DNA of 64,000 nucleotides from an uncultured Clostridia bacterium (GTDB taxonomy: Bacteria > Bacillota > Clostridia > TANB77 > CAG-465): positions 124,001 through 188,000 of the forward strand of contig CAKPOO010000002.1 of NCBI GenBank assembly GCA_934169925.1, given 5' to 3'. Position numbers and translations under genes: made by a program. Shown here piece by piece: positions 50,877 through 59,975 of the stretch. Every line of letters starts with the position of its first letter. Positions within the stretch are counted from its first letter, which is position 1. A model generated the notes under the pieces. It made no database searches, was not told the origin of the DNA, and worked only from the letters and a program-made list of their open reading frames with translations.

Positions 50877-52835
50877 ATGGGAGAAAAAGAAGAAATTAAA
50901 AAAACAACTTCAACTAATTCAAAAAGAAAAGTAAATAATCATAGTGATTATAAGAAAAATGTTGAAGTAAAAAAGAAAACTACTAGAAATACAACCAAAA
51001 GTTTATCTAGTAGATTAAAAAAAGATACGAAAAAAGTTTTAACAAAAAATAGTGATGTGAAAGTAGAATTTACAAACATTGAAAATTCACTTGTAGAAGT
51101 AAAAAATAAATTAGTAAAAACAAAAAATAATATGCCTACTATATTTAAAAAACCTAAATTAAAAATTATTCCTTTAGGTGGAATGAATGAAATAGGTAAA
51201 AACTTAACAGTTTTTGAATATGAAAATGAAATTGTTATTATAGACTGTGGGCTTGCTTTTCCAGAAGATGATATGTTAGGTGTAGATATTGTTATACCTG
51301 ATACTACATATTTAGAAAAAAATAAAGATAAAATAAAAGCTTTACTTATAACACATGGACATGAGGATCATATTGGTGCAATACCATATTTTTTAAAGAA
51401 ATTTAATGTACCTGTATATGGTACAAAATTAACACTAGGACTTATAAAAAATAAACTTATAGAACATAATTTAGAAAAAACAACAACTTTAAAATGTGTA
51501 AAAGCAGGAGATGTGGTTAAATTTAAACATTTTAAAGCTGAATTTATCAGAATGACACACTCAATTGCTGATTCTGTTGGTATAGCTTTAACAACTCCAT
51601 ATGGAATTATTTTTCATACAGGAGATTTTAAAGTAGATTATACACCACTTGATGGTGAACCAATGGACTTTATGAGAGTAGCAGAGCTTGGTAGACAAGG
51701 TATTTTAATGGTACTTGCTGATAGTACAAATGCTTTAAGACCAGGGTATACAATGTCTGAGATAACAGTTGGAAAAGAATTTGATAAAATATTTACTAAT
51801 TGTACAAAAAGAATTATTGTTGCAACATTTGCTTCAAATATTCATAGAATGCAACAAATTATTAATTCTGCAGTAAAATGTAATAGAAAAGTAACTGTTG
51901 TTGGTAGAAGTATGTTAAATGTACTTCAAGTTTCTCAAGAATTAGGATATATTACAATGCCTGAAGGAACTTTAATTGATGTTGATAAAATAGGAATGTA
52001 TAACCCAGAACAATTAGTTATTATAACTACTGGTTCACAAGGTGAACCTATGGCAGCACTTTCTAGAATGTCATCAGGTGAGCACAAAAAAGTTCAAATT
52101 ACACCAGATGATTTAGTTATTTTTTCATCTTCACCAATACCAGGAAATGAGAAATCTGTAGGTAGAGTAATAGATGAACTTGAAAAATTAGGTGCAGAAA
52201 TTATATATAACCAACTTGCTGATGTTCATGTTTCAGGTCATGCTTGTCAAGAAGAATTAAAATTGTTATTGAGTTTAACAAAACCAAAATATTTTATGCC
52301 AGTTCATGGTGAATATAGATTCTTGAAAAAACATGGAGAATTGGCAGTAAGTGTTGGTGTTGATAAGAATAATATTTTCTTAATGTCTAACGGTAGTTGC
52401 TTAGAAATTGATGATGAGGGTGCAAAAATTGCAAATCAAGTTCCATCAGGAATGGTACTTGTTGATGGTCTTGGAGTTGGAGACGTTGGAAATATAGTTA
52501 TTCGTGATAGACAATTATTATCTGAAAATGGTGTTATAATTGTTGTTGTAACACTTGATAGAAGAACAGCAAAAGTTGTTTCTGGCCCAGATATTGTAAC
52601 ACGTGGATTTGTATATGTAAGAGAAAATGAAGATTTAGTAGAAGAAATTAGGGATGTTGCAAGAGATGAATTAGAAAGATGTGACAAGGAAGATGTTAGA
52701 GAATGGTCTAATATTAAAGCTGCATTAAGAGAATCAATTATGAAATATGTTTTCATAAAAACAAAACGTCAACCTATGATTTTACCAATTCTTATGGATA
52801 TAGATTTTGAAAGACAAAATCCAAACAAAAAGTAA
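50877..52835 (+). CDS. rnj: Ribonuclease J with basic N-terminal extension
   Basis: Beta-CASP metallo-beta-lactamase RNase with 5'-exonuclease and endonuclease activity, central to mRNA decay and rRNA maturation. The core begins about residue 96 with 'KIIPLGGMNEIGKNLTVFE' and has the zinc motif 'ITHGHEDHIGAIPYF' (His160, His162, Asp164, His165), 'FKVDYTPLDGEP', 'SHSIADSVGIAL'-type segment (here 'MTHSIADSVGIALTTPYG'), 'ITTGSQGEPMAALSRMSSGE' and 'HVSGHACQEELKL'. The first 95 residues are an extra Lys/Thr/Ser/Asn-rich, basic tail that standard RNase J lacks, making 652 residues instead of about 555; it may bind RNA. Own transcription unit. Confidence 0.93.
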   Translation: MGEKEEIKKTTSTNSKRKVNNHSDYKKNVEVKKKTTRNTTKSLSSRLKKDTKKVLTKNSDVKVEFTNIENSLVEVKNKLVKTKNNMPTIFKKPKLKIIPLGGMNEIGKNLTVFEYENEIVIIDCGLAFPEDDMLGVDIVIPDTTYLEKNKDKIKALLITHGHEDHIGAIPYFLKKFNVPVYGTKLTLGLIKNKLIEHNLEKTTTLKCVKAGDVVKFKHFKAEFIRMTHSIADSVGIALTTPYGIIFHTGDFKVDYTPLDGEPMDFMRVAELGRQGILMVLADSTNALRPGYTMSEITVGKEFDKIFTNCTKRIIVATFASNIHRMQQIINSAVKCNRKVTVVGRSMLNVLQVSQELGYITMPEGTLIDVDKIGMYNPEQLVIITTGSQGEPMAALSRMSSGEHKKVQITPDDLVIFSSSPIPGNEKSVGRVIDELEKLGAEIIYNQLADVHVSGHACQEELKLLLSLTKPKYFMPVHGEYRFLKKHGELAVSVGVDKNNIFLMSNGSCLEIDDEGAKIANQVPSGMVLVDGLGVGDVGNIVIRDRQLLSENGVIIVVVTLDRRTAKVVSGPDIVTRGFVYVRENEDLVEEIRDVARDELERCDKEDVREWSNIKAALRESIMKYVFIKTKRQPMILPILMDIDFERQNPNKK

Positions 52836-52854
52836 AATAATAAAGAAAGTTACA

Positions 52855-52898
52855 AATAAGCAAAAAAAGTAATTAAAAAAGCTTTTTTTGCTTATTAT
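52855..52898 (+). terminator. Intrinsic terminator after RNase J
   Basis: Stem of about 14-15 bp (AATAAGCAAAAAAAG with its complement, 52855-52869 and 52882-52896). Confidence 0.75.
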
Positions 52899-52910
52899 TG
52901 TTATTTTTTC

Positions 52911-52939
52911 TTGAATTTTTACTCATACTAGTGTAAAAT
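52911..52939 (+). promoter_or_regulatory. Promoter for gltX
   Basis: TTGAAT (52911-52916), 17-base spacer, TAAAAT (52934-52939); AAAGGAAG before the ATG. Confidence 0.72.
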
Positions 52940-52979
52940 TGATAGTGCGTTAATTAAGAATAATGAAAGGAAGAAAATT

Positions 52980-54686
52980 ATGGATAAAGATTATGAAAGA
53001 AAATGTTATGAACTTGCATATTTAATATTTCCAGATGTTTTTGAAACAGTAGATGATTTAGAAATAAAATATCCTGAAAGAAATTTAAATATTGGTGCAA
53101 AAGTTACTCGTTTTGCTCCAAGTCCAACAGGATTTTTACATACAGGTGCATTGTTCATGGCTCTTGTAAATAAAAAAATGGCTGAACAATCAGATGGAGT
53201 TTTTTATTTAAGAATTGAAGATACAGATTCAAAAAGAGAAGTTCCTGGAAGTGTTAAGTTATTTACAGATGAACTAAAAGCTTTTGGACTTAGTCCAATG
53301 GAAGGTGTAGTATCAGAAGATAAACAAGAAGGTTTTTATGGACCATATAAACAAAGTCAAAGAGCAGATATCTATAGAATATGTGCTAAACATTTAGTTG
53401 AAAAAGGTCTTGCATATCCATGTTTTTGTACTCCTGAAAAACTTGCTGCAACTCATGAAGCACAAGAAAAAAATAAAATTGTTCCAGGATATTATGGAGT
53501 TTATGCTACTTGTAGAAATATTTCAATAGATGAATCTATCAGAAGAGTAAAAGCAGGTGAACCATATATTTTACGTTTTAGATCTTCTGGATCACATTTA
53601 AATAAAACATCATTTATAGATGGTGCAAGAGGAAAAATAGAACTTGCAGAAAATGATCAAGATGTTGTTTTAATTAAAGGAGATGGACTTCCAACATATC
53701 ATTTTGCACATGTTTGTGATGATCATTTTATGAGAACTACACATGTTGTAAGAGGAGAAGAATGGATTCCTTCTGTTCCAATACATTTAGAGTTATTCAA
53801 AGCTATGGGATTTGAAGCACCAACTTATGTACATTGTCCACTTATAATGGTAAAAGATGGAAATTCAAGACGTAAATTAAGTAAAAGAAAAGATAAAGAA
53901 GCAGCTGTTTCTTTCTTCTTAAAATCAGGTTATCCAGTAGAAGGGGTTATTGAATACTTAATGACTATATTAAATTCTGATTTTGAAATGTGGAGAAATA
54001 AAAATAAAGATGCGGATATATCAGAATTTGAATTTAAATTAAATAAATTAAGTTCTGCAGGCTCATTACTTGATATTCCAAAGCTTAATGATGTAAGTAA
54101 AGAAATTATAGCTAAAATGGATAGTAAAGAAGTTTTAAAAAGAGTACTTGAGTGGTCTAAAGAATATGATGAATCTTTAAATGATATTTTGAATAATGAT
54201 TTAGAATATGCAAGAAAAGTTTTTGCTATAGAACGTGATGGTGCAAAAAAAATACGTAAAGATATATTTAAATGGGAAGATATTATTCCAACATTTTTCT
54301 ATTTCTTTGATGAGTTATATCAAGACGAAATTAATAAAAATGGATATCAATTTGACGCTGTTGTTAGTAAAGAAGATTCAAAATTAAGTGTAGAAGATAC
54401 TAAAAAAGTATTGAAAAAATATATCGAAGTATATAATCATGATGAAGATAAGGAAGCTTGGTTTAATACAGTAAAATCAGCTGCAAATTCTCTTGGATAT
54501 TGTACTGATATGAAAGAATATAAACAAAATCCAGATAAATATATTGGAAGTACAGCAGATTTTACAGGTGTTATCCGTATGGCTTTAACAAATAGAAAAA
54601 ATTCACCTGATATATACCAAATAATGCAACTTCTAGGTAAAGAAAAAACTTTAAAAAGATTTGAAGATGCTTTAAAAAATATATAA
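52980..54686 (+). CDS. gltX: Glutamate--tRNA ligase
   Basis: Class I aminoacyl-tRNA synthetase. The catalytic core has 'RFAPSPTGFLHTGALF' (HIGH equivalent HTGA, residues 54-57), 'YLRIEDTDSKREVPGS', 'AYPCFCTPEKL', 'KGDGLPTYHFAHVCDDHFM' and 'HVVRGEEWIPS', with 'RRKLSKRKD' as KMSKS. At 568 residues it is longer than usual (about 480-500), with 40 extra residues before the core and a longer C-terminal region. Whether it also charges tRNA-Gln (the gene for which lies at 14040-14115) cannot be told here; many relatives use the indirect GatCAB route. Confidence 0.93.
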   Translation: MDKDYERKCYELAYLIFPDVFETVDDLEIKYPERNLNIGAKVTRFAPSPTGFLHTGALFMALVNKKMAEQSDGVFYLRIEDTDSKREVPGSVKLFTDELKAFGLSPMEGVVSEDKQEGFYGPYKQSQRADIYRICAKHLVEKGLAYPCFCTPEKLAATHEAQEKNKIVPGYYGVYATCRNISIDESIRRVKAGEPYILRFRSSGSHLNKTSFIDGARGKIELAENDQDVVLIKGDGLPTYHFAHVCDDHFMRTTHVVRGEEWIPSVPIHLELFKAMGFEAPTYVHCPLIMVKDGNSRRKLSKRKDKEAAVSFFLKSGYPVEGVIEYLMTILNSDFEMWRNKNKDADISEFEFKLNKLSSAGSLLDIPKLNDVSKEIIAKMDSKEVLKRVLEWSKEYDESLNDILNNDLEYARKVFAIERDGAKKIRKDIFKWEDIIPTFFYFFDELYQDEINKNGYQFDAVVSKEDSKLSVEDTKKVLKKYIEVYNHDEDKEAWFNTVKSAANSLGYCTDMKEYKQNPDKYIGSTADFTGVIRMALTNRKNSPDIYQIMQLLGKEKTLKRFEDALKNI

Positions 54687-54700
54687 CGTGTAATTTTTTA

Positions 54701-54733
54701 TGAGGATAGATTTTGATCTATCTTCTTTTTTTA
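54701..54733 (+). terminator. Intrinsic terminator after gltX
   Basis: GATAGAT/ATCTATC stem with a TTTG loop, followed by TTCTTTTTTT. Confidence 0.75.
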
Positions 54734-54739
54734 TTTTAT

Positions 54740-54768
54740 TTGATAATTGTTTTTTTTTATGTTAGTAT
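54740..54768 (+). promoter_or_regulatory. Promoter for the phosphodiesterase-Fic operon
   Basis: TTGATA (54740-54745), 17-base spacer, TAGTAT (54763-54768); weaker -10. Confidence 0.55.
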
Positions 54769-54784
54769 TTAACTGGTGATAAAT

Positions 54785-55972
54785 ATGATTAAAAACTTAG
54801 AAAAGAATGTGAAAAAAATTGAAGAATATTTAGAATACAAAAAAAATCAAACAATAGATATAGTTGATTTAGTTAACTATTTTGCATATAAAAATGGTGT
54901 AAAAATAAAATTTAACGATAAAATGACAAGAATTGATAATATTGTAAATCCAAAGCAAAATATAGTTTTTATACTTGTAGATGGAATGGGTGCATATAAA
55001 GTGGCAAATTTAGATGATAAATCTATTTTAAAGCAAAATATAAAAGCTGCAATTCAAACTGTAAATCCAACTTCAACAGCTTGTGTTTTAACAACAGTTG
55101 CAACTGGTAAATATCCATCAGAACATGGTATACTTGGATGGTGGAATTATAGTAAAGAAAATAATATTAGCTATTATCCATTACTTTTTTTAGAAAATAA
55201 AACAGGAAAAAGTTTAGAAGAAAAAGGATATAAAATGAAAGACTTTTTTAAATATAACAGTCTTTTTGAAAAATATAATAAAGATGTAAATATTTATATG
55301 AAAAGAACAATTATTGAATCTAATTATTCTAAATATTTTTCTGGTAAAAAAGCAAAAAGACATGGAGTTTACTCAATAAAAGATGGGTTTGATAAGATTA
55401 TAAAAAATATAAATGAACAAAGTAAAGCATCTTTTAATTATTTTTATATTAGTGGTTTAGATGATGTATCACATAAATATGGTATGGATAGTTATGAAGC
55501 GTTAGGGATAATTAAAGAGGTGGAAGAAGGAATTCAAAAAATTTCAAGAATTTGTAATGATACAACAATTGTAGTAACTGCAGATCATGGCCAAATTAAT
55601 ATGTCTAAACATTTATATTTAAATCAAAATAATGATTATACTAAATATTTTTATGCAGCTCCAAGTATAGATACAAGGATTATAAGCTTTTTTGTAAAAG
55701 AAGAATGTAAGAATGAGTTTGAAGAAATGTTTTCTAATGAATTTTTTGAAGATATTGTACTTTTAACAAAAGATGAATTTTTAAAATATGCATTTATTGG
55801 AGATGAGTATTCAAAATATGCTTTAAATTCTATAGGTGAATATATAGGAATCGTCGTAACTGATAAATTCTTAATAGCAGATACAGTAAATCTTGAAGAT
55901 TATATGTCAACAAAAGGCAATCATTCTGGAATTACAAAAGAAGAAACTACAATTCCTTTAATTGTTATATAG
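54785..55972 (+). CDS. Alkaline-phosphatase-superfamily hydrolase (nucleotide pyrophosphatase/phosphodiesterase type)
   Basis: A 395-residue cytosolic-looking enzyme with no signal peptide. The fold's metal and nucleophile sites are visible: 'VFILVDGMGAYK' (metal Asp), nucleophile Thr/Ser in 'NPTSTACVLTTVATGKYPSE' with 'HGILGWWNYS', 'FYISGLDDVSHKYG' (Asp/His) and 'VVTADHGQINMSKH', and a final His in 'GNHSGITKEE'. This pattern is of NPP-like phosphodiesterases. ATG 54785 has TGGTGAT upstream. The anti-Fic gene starts 9 bases downstream, so it is in one operon with the Fic pair. Substrate unknown. Confidence 0.85.
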   Translation: MIKNLEKNVKKIEEYLEYKKNQTIDIVDLVNYFAYKNGVKIKFNDKMTRIDNIVNPKQNIVFILVDGMGAYKVANLDDKSILKQNIKAAIQTVNPTSTACVLTTVATGKYPSEHGILGWWNYSKENNISYYPLLFLENKTGKSLEEKGYKMKDFFKYNSLFEKYNKDVNIYMKRTIIESNYSKYFSGKKAKRHGVYSIKDGFDKIIKNINEQSKASFNYFYISGLDDVSHKYGMDSYEALGIIKEVEEGIQKISRICNDTTIVVTADHGQINMSKHLYLNQNNDYTKYFYAAPSIDTRIISFFVKEECKNEFEEMFSNEFFEDIVLLTKDEFLKYAFIGDEYSKYALNSIGEYIGIVVTDKFLIADTVNLEDYMSTKGNHSGITKEETTIPLIVI

Positions 55973-55981
55973 GTGATATTT

Positions 55982-56155
55982 ATGGATGATAGAGAAAAAA
56001 TGTTAAGCTATATTAGTGCTAGTGTTGGAATGGAAAATCAATTTCTTGATGAGGGTGACTTAAAAAATATTAATGATTTTTTAGATAAAAAGATTACAGA
56101 AAAACAAGCAATTTACAATATAAAGCAAGAATTTAGTAAATATATTGAAAGATAA
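55982..56155 (+). CDS. Anti-Fic antitoxin (VbhA-like, class I)
   Basis: A 57-residue helical protein. It carries 'SVGMEN' at residues 14-19, which fits the Fic inhibitory motif (S/T)xxxE(G/N), the Glu of which blocks the gamma-phosphate site of ATP in Fic enzymes. 'LDEGDLKNINDFLDKKITEK' after it resembles the second half of VbhA-type antitoxins. ATG 55982 follows AGGTGAT. It lies directly upstream of a Fic-domain gene with an 11-base gap, which is the usual class I Fic arrangement. Good confidence given motif and context. Confidence 0.85.
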   Translation: MDDREKMLSYISASVGMENQFLDEGDLKNINDFLDKKITEKQAIYNIKQEFSKYIER

Positions 56156-56166
56156 TAGGTGGTTTT

Positions 56167-56748
56167 ATGTATAATTCAGTAAATTCAAGATATACATATG
56201 AAAATTCTGATGTAATAAGAAATAAAATGAATATAAAAGATGAAGAAACTTTAAAAAAGTTTGAAACTAAAATAGTTGCTTTTAAACTTTCAGCTATTAA
56301 TTTTAGTAAAATAAAAAGAGATTTTACAGAAAATCATTTTAAAGCAATTCATAAATATCTATTTGACGAGGTATATGATTTTGCAGGTGAATATAGAAAT
56401 GAAAATATAACAAAAGAAAATTTTAGATTTTCAGAGTATGAGTATATAGAAGAAAATATTAAGAAAATATTTGAAAAAATTGATGTTAATAATTTAAAAA
56501 ATAAAAATTTTGATGAATTAATTTCTTTTATATCAGAAATTATGACAGATTTAAATGTATTACATCCATTTAGAGAGGGAAATGGAAGAACAATTAGAGA
56601 GTTTATAAGAGAACTTCTTGATGAATGTGGATATGAAGTAGACTTTTTAAATGTTGATTACAATTTAATATTAAAAGCAAGCATCCTTGCTGTAATTGAT
56701 GATAAGGAACAAATAAAGCTTTTAAAAGATATAGTTAAAAAGAAATGA
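56167..56748 (+). CDS. Fic-domain adenylyltransferase toxin
   Basis: A 193-residue Fic protein. The active motif 'HPFREGNGRTIREF' (residues 133-146) has every catalytic position: His, Phe, Glu, Gly-Asn-Gly, Arg and the second Arg. The upstream flap region includes 'YDFAGEYRNENITKENFRF', typical of VbhT/Fic families. Such enzymes AMPylate targets such as DNA gyrase or topoisomerase IV when not held by antitoxin; the target here is unknown. ATG follows GGTGG. Intact, so the pair is probably functional. Part of the phosphodiesterase operon. Confidence 0.92.
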   Translation: MYNSVNSRYTYENSDVIRNKMNIKDEETLKKFETKIVAFKLSAINFSKIKRDFTENHFKAIHKYLFDEVYDFAGEYRNENITKENFRFSEYEYIEENIKKIFEKIDVNNLKNKNFDELISFISEIMTDLNVLHPFREGNGRTIREFIRELLDECGYEVDFLNVDYNLILKASILAVIDDKEQIKLLKDIVKKK

Positions 56749-56785
56749 TTATAATTGATATTAACATATTTGGAGGAAAAAATTA

Positions 56786-57246
56786 ATGGAAGGTGATTCA
56801 GGAGCTATAAGTTTAATAGGAATAGTATGTGGAATTATATTTGGTTTTCCGTTATCTTTATTAATATGTTTTTTTAAAATGGTTTTTATATCTCCTTTTT
56901 TACATTTTAAAATACTTAAAAATGCAGAAAAAAAGGACATGTTGTAAAAGCTGTTTTGGAAAAAACATCAGATGGTGTAAATAAAAATGGATTTAAAGAT
57001 AGTAGTAGGCAAATAGGTCTGTATACATACGAATATAACAATAAAAAATATAAAACTCGTTTAGGAAGCGTTATGGAATTACCAAAAGAAATCACACTAT
57101 ATTTTAATAAAAATCCAAAAAGAGCTGTAGTAAAGTCAGAAGTTGGTTTTTATGATAATCCATTATTTTTATACTATTTAATTTCGGTTTTTATTATAAG
57201 TGTTATTTCAACATATCTACTTGCCTGTGAATTTTTTATAAAATAA
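56786..57246 (+). pseudogene. Small membrane protein gene, frame broken at A AAA AAG (frameshift or programmed -1 shift)
   Basis: Paralogue of 57273-57749. Translation from ATG 56786 (TTTGGAGG upstream) gives two membrane helices ('GIVCGIIFGFPLSLLICFF') and stops at 56945-56947 after 53 codons. The remaining 'GHVVKA..' to 'NPKRAV' part continues in the -1 frame up to 57246 and matches the paralogue: 'YTYEYNNKKYK', 'YFNKNPKRAV', C-terminal helix. The switch falls at 56929-56935, A AAA AAG in the phase needed for -1 ribosomal slippage. It may be a one-base deletion in an A8 run, programmed slippage or a sequencing error. Called pseudogene with caution. Confidence 0.7.
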
Positions 57247-57272
57247 TAATATTGAATAATAAGGAGGATAAA

Positions 57273-57749
57273 ATGCAAATTGAATTTGCAATAAAAATTG
57301 TAGTAGCAATAGGAGCAGGTGTGATCTTAGGTATACCATTTACACCTGTAGTTTGTTTAATGAGACATGTTTTTATATTACCATTTATACACAAAAAAAT
57401 AGTTGAAAAAGCAAAAAAAGAAGGTCATGTTGTAAAAGCAAAATTGATAAAAGCATCAGATGCTCCAGGAGAAGGAGGTCTTACAGATAGTAGTAGATAT
57501 ATTGGTGTGTACACATATGAATATAACAATAAAAAATATAAGGTAAGTTTTGAAAGTCAAACACCAATTCAAGAAGAACTTACTTTGTATTTTGAAAGAA
57601 ATCCAAAAAGAGCAGTTAGAGAAAGCGCTTTGGGACTACATGAAAGCCCTATACTTTTGTGTTACTTAGTTGCTGTTTTAATGGTAAGTGTTTTTATTTT
57701 ATTAAATTTTGATTCTTTGATTTTTGCACAAATTGATATATTTAAATAA
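57273..57749 (+). CDS. Small two-helix membrane protein, DUF3592-like
   Basis: A 158-residue protein with N-terminal helices ('IVVAIGAGVILGIPFTPVVC'), a cytosolic or outer beta domain ('HVVKAKLIKASDAPGEGG', 'GVYTYEYNNKKYKVSFES', 'LTLYFERNPKRAVRES') and a C-terminal helix ('LVAVLMVSVFILLNF'). The strand pattern with 'YEY..KKY' and 'v.YnP.np..a' is like DUF3592 proteins. AAGGAGG sits 5 bases before ATG 57273. It is the intact copy of the broken gene just upstream. Confidence 0.75.
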   Translation: MQIEFAIKIVVAIGAGVILGIPFTPVVCLMRHVFILPFIHKKIVEKAKKEGHVVKAKLIKASDAPGEGGLTDSSRYIGVYTYEYNNKKYKVSFESQTPIQEELTLYFERNPKRAVRESALGLHESPILLCYLVAVLMVSVFILLNFDSLIFAQIDIFK

Positions 57750-57788
57750 AATGAAAATATTATATAAATAAAACATAAGAGGGATATA

Positions 57789-59975
57789 ATGGAAATACAA
57801 GAATTTAAAGAAAAGATCGAAAAAGCTGATGATAAAGTAAAATTTTTTAGTAATAGGGAAAATTATCAAGGCGTAGAACTTAATTTTAAAGAACTTTTAG
57901 GTATATATGCTTTGTATTTAGATGATGAGCAAAAAAGAGATTTATTTGATTCTGATTTAATAAGATCATCAGAAAAAACACTTAAAAGGTTATTACTTAA
58001 TAGTATAAAAGATGAAAGCATTATAAAAGAATTATTATCAGATGAAGATAAAATTAAAGATTTTGATGAATATGATCTTAGTAATTCTTTAAAAAGACTA
58101 AGTGATAATGATAAGATGGAATTTATCAAAAATGAAGATTTTATAAAAAAACATAATTTTTCAAATTTTGAATTAGCAGGAATTATTGGAAGTTTAGAAA
58201 AAGTAAAAGTAGAAAATCTTTTAGAAGATGCAAACTATTTAATAAATGTATGTAATCTTAGTGATTCTGATATTAGTGAACTTATAAAAAATAACATTCC
58301 TGATGATAAAAAAATAGAAGTAATATCTAAATTTGATATAGATAATTATTACAAAAAAGAGATATTAAAAGATTGTAATGTAGAAATAAAAAAAGAATTT
58401 TTATTTTCAAATAAAGAATATAATAGTTATAATAAAAAAGACTTAATTAGAACTTTTAGTTCAGATGAAATCGTTGATTTTATTAAAGATGAAAAAAAGT
58501 TCTTGGATGAAAATAAAATTTACCCTTATGATATAATAAAATCATTAAATGATGAAAAACAACGTGAGGTTATAAATAATATAGAAAAAACAAATTTATC
58601 ACTTAATGAAAAAAGAGAAATTTTTGCTACTTTAAGTGATAATGTAAAAGAAAGTCTTAATAAAGATGAATTAGCAAACGAATATAAATCTGCTATGGAT
58701 ACAAAATTTAATGAAGATGGATCAGTAAAACTTGATTTAGATAAAGATGTAAAAGATTATGAAGGACTAGATAGAGTATTATTATTTTACCCTAGAAATT
58801 ATGATTTAAAGAGTAGAAATAAGCTCATGAAAATTTGTAGTGTGTGTAAAGATGCAAGAGTAGAAGCAAGTATAGGAGAAGATGATAATTTATGTTCATT
58901 TGCTTCTACTGGTAAAGAATACGTAGAAGCAGAAACTTGGATTGATAGTGTGTATGAAAAAATAAATCCTGAATATACCGATGTACAAAAGATTGCTATT
59001 ATTGATAATGAAATAGGTAAAAAAATAAGTTATAGTCCAGATTTTGATACAGAAGTTTTTAATATAAACTCTTCTAGAGCACTATGGAAAATAATTAGCA
59101 GTGGATATGGTGTATGTAATGGTATTGCAAATATTGAACAATATATGTTAAAAAAAGTTGGTGTAAAATCAGAGCTTATATCATCTGGTTCACATGCTTT
59201 TTTAAAGATTAATGATTTAGAAATTGAAAAGGAAGATAATACAAAAATAAAAGGAAATACAATTTTAGATCCTACTTGGAATTTAACTCCACAAAAATTT
59301 GGTGGAAAGCCAGAACTTTTTTGTATAAATTATGAAGAGGCAAGAAAAAAAGATATTAATCCAAATGGATTAGACCATAACTGCCATAAAAACGATGAAC
59401 TTTTAAGTGATGCAAATTTAATGATTGATGATGCTACTTTAAGAAAAATATATAAAAGTGTTAATCTTGCTGATAAAGACGGAAATTTCCCTATAAAAAG
59501 TCTTTATGAAGAATCTGACAAAATAGATAGTTTGTACAAAGATGATGTGTTTTTAAATATTGATGAACAATTAAAATTACTTAAAAGAAAATTTCCTGAT
59601 TTCGCAAAATTTCAAAATTCTACAATGCAAATAGTTACAAATTTACTTGGAACTGAGAATATAAAAAGTAAAGTTGATAATATAGTTGTAAAAAGAGTAT
59701 ATGATAAAGCTGATGAAAATAAATATCCTGTTTTATATTTATATGCAGTTTCAGAAGAGTTTGGTGAAAAATTTTATTTTGCAGATAAAGAAAATGGTGA
59801 TTTTGTAAATTTAAGTTATGATGATTTTACAAATAAATTTGAGTGCTATGAAAGTGATCTTGAAAAAACAAATGGAATTAAACCATGGGATAAAGATAAA
59901 GAATTTATAGATGAAGAAATAGATTTGGCAGCAAGTTCTGGAAAAGCTGTTGCAGATAAGGGGAATGTTAGATGA
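57789..59975 (+). CDS. Large protein with helical repeats and transglutaminase-like domain
   Basis: A 728-residue protein without signal peptide. Residues 1-310 are short helical repeats rich in Asp/Glu/Lys ('LSDNDKMEFIKNEDFIKKH', 'IPDDKKIEVISKFDIDNYY'). Residues about 400-500 form a transglutaminase-like core: 'GYGVCNGIANIEQYMLKKVG' (Cys443), 'SSGSHAFLKI' (His469) and 'NTILDPTWNLT' (Asp494) give the Cys-His-Asp triad in order. The C-terminal 200 residues are unrecognised. Such folds act as cysteine proteases, transglutaminases or deamidases. GAGGGATA precedes the ATG. It follows the Fic/paralogue genes, and the next gene overlaps it by four bases. Confidence 0.78.
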   Translation: MEIQEFKEKIEKADDKVKFFSNRENYQGVELNFKELLGIYALYLDDEQKRDLFDSDLIRSSEKTLKRLLLNSIKDESIIKELLSDEDKIKDFDEYDLSNSLKRLSDNDKMEFIKNEDFIKKHNFSNFELAGIIGSLEKVKVENLLEDANYLINVCNLSDSDISELIKNNIPDDKKIEVISKFDIDNYYKKEILKDCNVEIKKEFLFSNKEYNSYNKKDLIRTFSSDEIVDFIKDEKKFLDENKIYPYDIIKSLNDEKQREVINNIEKTNLSLNEKREIFATLSDNVKESLNKDELANEYKSAMDTKFNEDGSVKLDLDKDVKDYEGLDRVLLFYPRNYDLKSRNKLMKICSVCKDARVEASIGEDDNLCSFASTGKEYVEAETWIDSVYEKINPEYTDVQKIAIIDNEIGKKISYSPDFDTEVFNINSSRALWKIISSGYGVCNGIANIEQYMLKKVGVKSELISSGSHAFLKINDLEIEKEDNTKIKGNTILDPTWNLTPQKFGGKPELFCINYEEARKKDINPNGLDHNCHKNDELLSDANLMIDDATLRKIYKSVNLADKDGNFPIKSLYEESDKIDSLYKDDVFLNIDEQLKLLKRKFPDFAKFQNSTMQIVTNLLGTENIKSKVDNIVVKRVYDKADENKYPVLYLYAVSEEFGEKFYFADKENGDFVNLSYDDFTNKFECYESDLEKTNGIKPWDKDKEFIDEEIDLAASSGKAVADKGNVR

